A stretch of 32,082 nt of DNA from a virus. Made by a program: the position numbers and the translations under genes. Location: positions 1 to 32,082 of the IMG/VR virus record IMGVR_UViG_3300045110_000185; one strand, written 5' to 3'. Shown here in pieces: positions 29,291 through 32,082 of the stretch (position 1 is the stretch's first letter; each line of letters begins with the position of its first letter). The notes below the pieces were generated by a model that worked only from the letters and a program-made list of their open reading frames with translations, searched no databases and was not told the DNA's origin.

Positions 29291-30042
29291 GTTCGGTATC
29301 CCAGGAAGATTATCCAAGCTAGTGCCACAAAGGGAGGGATGATTGAAATTGGCGACGGCTCAAGGTTTCCATTAACTGCATCGACAAGTATTACAGTATC
29401 GGCAGTAGGCGTTGCGTCCGAATGTTTACCCCATAGCTGCCCAGCTGGATCGCGTGCATTGCCATCAGCTTTCCATTTATCTACAACGATAGCTCCACTA
29501 GAAGGCTGCCACGCAGTATCACTGGTCATGGTGATTTCATGCCCTCCGCCAACATGCATTCCGGTCTTGGTTCCGACCCAGCTCACCCACTCGTTGTCCA
29601 CGTAACCTGAGTGGCCTTCATTGTTCATGTGCGCGCCTATCGGAAACTGGTCGCTGTAATCCGGTGCGCCATCGTTGCCGTTGCACAGATGCCAGCCGTC
29701 GTATTCACCGCCTATTTTGCCCCAGCCGGTGGCGTCAAAGTCGGTGCCGGGGTTGCCGCTGTAACCCCGGATTTCATTCATCATGCCGTTGTAGATACGA
29801 CGCCATGTGCCATTCCAATGCACTTTGATGGCCAATGGGCGGCCCTGTGAGTCGAGCTGGAACCACACCTTGTCCTGGTCTGACACATCCGGTTCGCCAT
29901 TCTGAAGGACGTAAGGAGTGTAGTTGCTGGTGATCTCCGAATGGAGATGCAGGTTCATCAACTGAAAGAGCTGTATGAGGTTTAACGGTGCCGCGTTGGG
30001 GTCGGGCATCGTGATTTGAGTTGAAACGGTTGGATTAGGCAT
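29287..30042 (-). CDS. Tail fibre / collar-domain protein
   Basis: 251 residues. The N-terminus (PNLIQLFQLMNLHLHSEI-like, about 20-38) is helical. Residues about 100-155 contain GKIGGEYDGWHLCNGNDGAPDYSDQFPIGA, close to the phage tail-collar pattern GW-x-xCxG...Y-x-xLF. The C-terminus ends PPFVALAWIIFLGYRT, matching the PPYxALxxIIkxG ending of collar-domain fibres. Probably a trimeric receptor-binding or fibre-tip protein. Overlaps the next gene by 4 bases. Confidence 0.65.
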   Translation of the reverse strand: MPNPTVSTQITMPDPNAAPLNLIQLFQLMNLHLHSEITSNYTPYVLQNGEPDVSDQDKVWFQLDSQGRPLAIKVHWNGTWRRIYNGMMNEIRGYSGNPGTDFDATGWGKIGGEYDGWHLCNGNDGAPDYSDQFPIGAHMNNEGHSGYVDNEWVSWVGTKTGMHVGGGHEITMTSDTAWQPSSGAIVVDKWKADGNARDPAGQLWGKHSDATPTADTVILVDAVNGNLEPSPISIIPPFVALAWIIFLGYRT

Positions 30043-30045
30043 AGG

Positions 30046-30351
30046 TCAGGTTTTCGCTAGGCTTCTTTCGACCAGTCTCTGGGCGTGGAGCCTGAATCGG
30101 TCGATGACGACATGGCCGGTGCCGACAAATTTAACTTGGAAATCGTAACCCCGGCGTAACCTCCGGCCTGTCGTTAGGTCAACGTCGTTCTGGGGCTTGC
30201 CCAGAGGAACTCGGGGCGCAAACCCGGCTTTCACCGTGGGCACTCCACCTGCGTCAATAGCCCCGGCCTTGCCGATCATGGTGAACTCCCTCCAGAGAGT
30301 CCAGTATGGGTAATTATCCGGACGGTAATAAATGCGTAAATCGTGGCTCAT
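30046..30351 (-). CDS. Small virion-associated hypothetical protein
   Basis: 101 residues starting MSHDLRIYYRPDNYPYWTLW. The ATG at 30351 overlaps the upstream stop (ATGA), which is preferred over an ATG 7 codons earlier. Beta-rich with RPDNYPYWTLWREFTMIGK and RGYDFQVKFVGTGHVVIDRFRLHAQRL, which looks like a small beta-sandwich next to a tail protein. It may be a tail completion or fibre-linking protein; inference. Confidence 0.55.
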   Translation of the reverse strand: MSHDLRIYYRPDNYPYWTLWREFTMIGKAGAIDAGGVPTVKAGFAPRVPLGKPQNDVDLTTGRRLRRGYDFQVKFVGTGHVVIDRFRLHAQRLVERSLAKT

Positions 30352-32082
30352 TCGACAATGTCCTTCAGCCACAGGTCGCCATCATAGAGTTCATTCTCAG
30401 TGAACACGGTGGAGTCCTGCGGGTTAAGTTTATTGAAATCGAAGGAACGGGTGGTCATGTCCCAGTTGATGCGCGTATCATCAAAATCGTCCTTGTCATC
30501 TTTCGACAGCTCGTAAAGCTGGTTCTCTCCTTCGTTGTTTATTCCAAAGATAAATGCACGCGTAACCCCTTGGAACGTCCCCGTCAGCATGGTGGTGGGA
30601 TTAAACTGGTCACTGTACCATTGGCCTTCCCACGCTGGCTTGGTGATTTGCTGTGGCTGTCCACCGCTGAAGGAACTGATGACATCAAAATCCACCACCG
30701 CCATCCCTGCGTGCATGGGCCTGCCGTTGTTCCACATGGGTGAAGTGGTCACCAGCACGCGGTTATCGAAGTAGATGGCGGAAGCGTATTTAAGCAGGAA
30801 GTCGCTGTCGTTCCCCAGGTATTGTTTCATGTTTGTGGACAGCGGGATGTGCGCCCAGCCGCTCTGCTCGCTGCGCGCCTGGCGGTAGGAACGCATGCCG
30901 TCATCCGACCTGAACCAGAGGTCTTCGTTCACCACAGAGATGGAGCGATGTCCCCGAAGCCCGGTGGTAAGAAGTGCCAGGATTTGAAAAGATGAAGTCT
31001 TCCAAAGCTCACGCGGCAGCGACAAGAAAAAGCTGGTGGCTCCACGCTCGGCAAACACCATGAGCTGGCCGTTACCAGTAGAGGTGTCCAGCTGCGGGAA
31101 GAAGATCATCCCGGTGGCTATACCCTGGGTAAACGGAATAGCGGCATCAAAACCTTCGGCCAGAAAGTTGCGCTCGGTGAACAGGATCAATGAATCGGCA
31201 GCATCAGGAAGATCGTGGCTTCCATGGAGATCACCAAAAGCCACCTCGCGCTTGTTCACGATCACGCAGAGTCGTCCCATCCCGTAGGCCATGATGGTTC
31301 CGGTAGGAATCTCAGTGTTGTCAACGTCAACGCTGACCTTGGCCCTGCGCGCCTTGACTGAATCGTAGATGATGGCGTTGGCTTTTCCATCCTGCGCGAT
31401 TAGCCATTTGTCGGCCTGCACCATGTAAGCGATGGGGGAATCAGACATGTTGCGTAGGTCGCGCCCTTCGTCCTGGATGATGACTTCAGTGACTTTGGCT
31501 TCGGTGACACGCGGGACAATCCTGAACATGCGACCACCGATCATGGCGATGATGCAGTCGTCCCCATTGTGCGGGGAATAGGCGACTGCGCTTTGCAGGA
31601 TGCCGTGCTTGTAGATGTACTCCGAGTTCTGATTAGTGAACCAGGGATCAATGGTGGAGTGCTTCAGGATCGTATGGACGCCTGTGCCGGAGTGGTTGAA
31701 CCCAATCGCCGGGCCTCCTTCGGTAAGGGAAATCCGCAGCTTGGTTGCGGTCAGCCCTTCTACCAGGACATGATACACCGTGGTCGTGTTGACGTTCGGA
31801 GGAAGCGACCCTGTCGTGGTAAACTTTACCAGGTCATTGGCCACCAGGTTATGGGCAACGCTGACGAGGATGTTTTCAGGATGCGAGGGTTCAGCATGGA
31901 ACCGGCAGGTTCCGATAGGAACAAGCGATCCCAGCGGGATATTGCCCGGCCTGTATTCTCCCTCAATGAAGTCCCGAGCGGGTGCTGGAGTGGGATATGT
32001 GTGCGCTTCATTGAAGCACCATTTCTGAATGTTGAGCTGGGCAAAGGTTTCATCCAGTTTTCTGAACCCCGGGCGAGTCTTC
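30348..32082 (-). CDS. Tail nozzle / tubular-B-like beta-propeller protein (5' end outside window)
   Basis: At least 577 residues; the frame stays open to the right edge, and reading minus-strand codons from 32081 gives KTRPGFRKLDETFAQLNIQK and onward without a stop. An internal GTG at 31844 is therefore not the true start. Repeated beta-rich units such as GKANAIIYDSVKA, MAYGMGRLCVIVNKREVAFGD, DLWFRSDDGMRSYR and RAFIFGINNEGENQLYEL fit a beta-propeller like podovirus tail-tubular B or stabilisation proteins. No catalytic motif. It is the first gene of the visible part of the late operon. Family call is from pattern, not firm. Confidence 0.6.
   Translation of the reverse strand, partial: KTRPGFRKLDETFAQLNIQKWCFNEAHTYPTPAPARDFIEGEYRPGNIPLGSLVPIGTCRFHAEPSHPENILVSVAHNLVANDLVKFTTTGSLPPNVNTTTVYHVLVEGLTATKLRISLTEGGPAIGFNHSGTGVHTILKHSTIDPWFTNQNSEYIYKHGILQSAVAYSPHNGDDCIIAMIGGRMFRIVPRVTEAKVTEVIIQDEGRDLRNMSDSPIAYMVQADKWLIAQDGKANAIIYDSVKARRAKVSVDVDNTEIPTGTIMAYGMGRLCVIVNKREVAFGDLHGSHDLPDAADSLILFTERNFLAEGFDAAIPFTQGIATGMIFFPQLDTSTGNGQLMVFAERGATSFFLSLPRELWKTSSFQILALLTTGLRGHRSISVVNEDLWFRSDDGMRSYRQARSEQSGWAHIPLSTNMKQYLGNDSDFLLKYASAIYFDNRVLVTTSPMWNNGRPMHAGMAVVDFDVISSFSGGQPQQITKPAWEGQWYSDQFNPTTMLTGTFQGVTRAFIFGINNEGENQLYELSKDDKDDFDDTRINWDMTTRSFDFNKLNPQDSTVFTENELYDGDLWLKDIVE

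Noticed and set aside
31842-31844. GTG start for the right-edge tail gene
   Set aside because: The frame stays open from here to the edge with protein-like sequence, so the gene begins outside the window.

Overview
The window is part of the genome of a tailed double-stranded DNA bacteriophage (or a prophage), most likely podovirus-like and from an uncultivated host. It carries a terminase ATPase, a candidate small terminase, a primase-helicase, a crowd of tiny overlapping early genes, and tail and ejection-type virion proteins. There are no rRNA genes, no tRNAs that I can see, and no host metabolic genes. Both edges cut through minus-strand phage genes (terminase large subunit on the left, a tail beta-propeller-like protein on the right). 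The host is not identified. Many starts have no Shine-Dalgarno sequence and are preceded by A/C-rich leaders, some transcripts look leaderless, and the primase domain is of the VirE/BT4734 type. These are weak host hints only.

Layout. (1) 1-941, minus: terminase large subunit (partial) and candidate small terminase, with their own promoter at 953-979. (2) 1268-3760, minus: an operon of a small protein, a MoxR-type AAA+ ATPase and a metallopeptidase-plus-vWA protein, with promoter at 3733-3760 and terminator at about 1268. (3) 3727-4106: a divergent control region with GC-rich iteron-like repeats, a 25-bp direct repeat and operator-like palindromes. (4) 4107-12316, plus: about 21 small, tightly coupled early genes, including phage hypothetical families, a C2H2 zinc finger protein, an HTH protein and a Cas4/RecB-like nuclease, closed by a strong terminator at 12333-12369. 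(5) 12438-17372, plus: a second transcription unit with a structured leader, zinc-ribbon protein, VirE-type primase fused to a RecA-like helicase, three small genes, and a glycosyltransferase-like/FkbM methyltransferase fusion. (6) 17398-32082, minus: late virion module, read from right to left: beta-propeller-like tail protein, small protein, collar-domain fibre, neck/tail-tube-like protein, two internal virion-type proteins, a 2074-residue polyvalent protein, a 550-residue companion, and a GH75 chitosanase-like enzyme at the very end.

How it fits together. Early promoters carry a shared palindrome, AAGCnGCTT, placed between the -35 and -10 boxes or just before the start codon. This points to one regulator acting on both sides of the divergent region. 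The early products replicate and process DNA. The late operon builds the tail and loads large multidomain proteins that are probably ejected with the genome. Terminase leaves the left edge on the same strand on which tail genes enter the right edge. The missing portal, capsid and scaffold genes are therefore most simply placed between the two edges of a circular or permuted map.

The most unusual parts are the polyvalent protein (duplicated N-terminal motif, GNAT, GHKL ATPase, HEITH metallopeptidase and ADP-ribosyltransferase-like regions), the phage MoxR/metallopeptidase-vWA pair, the AAGCnGCTT regulon with leaderless-looking starts, and the glycosyltransferase-FkbM fusion.
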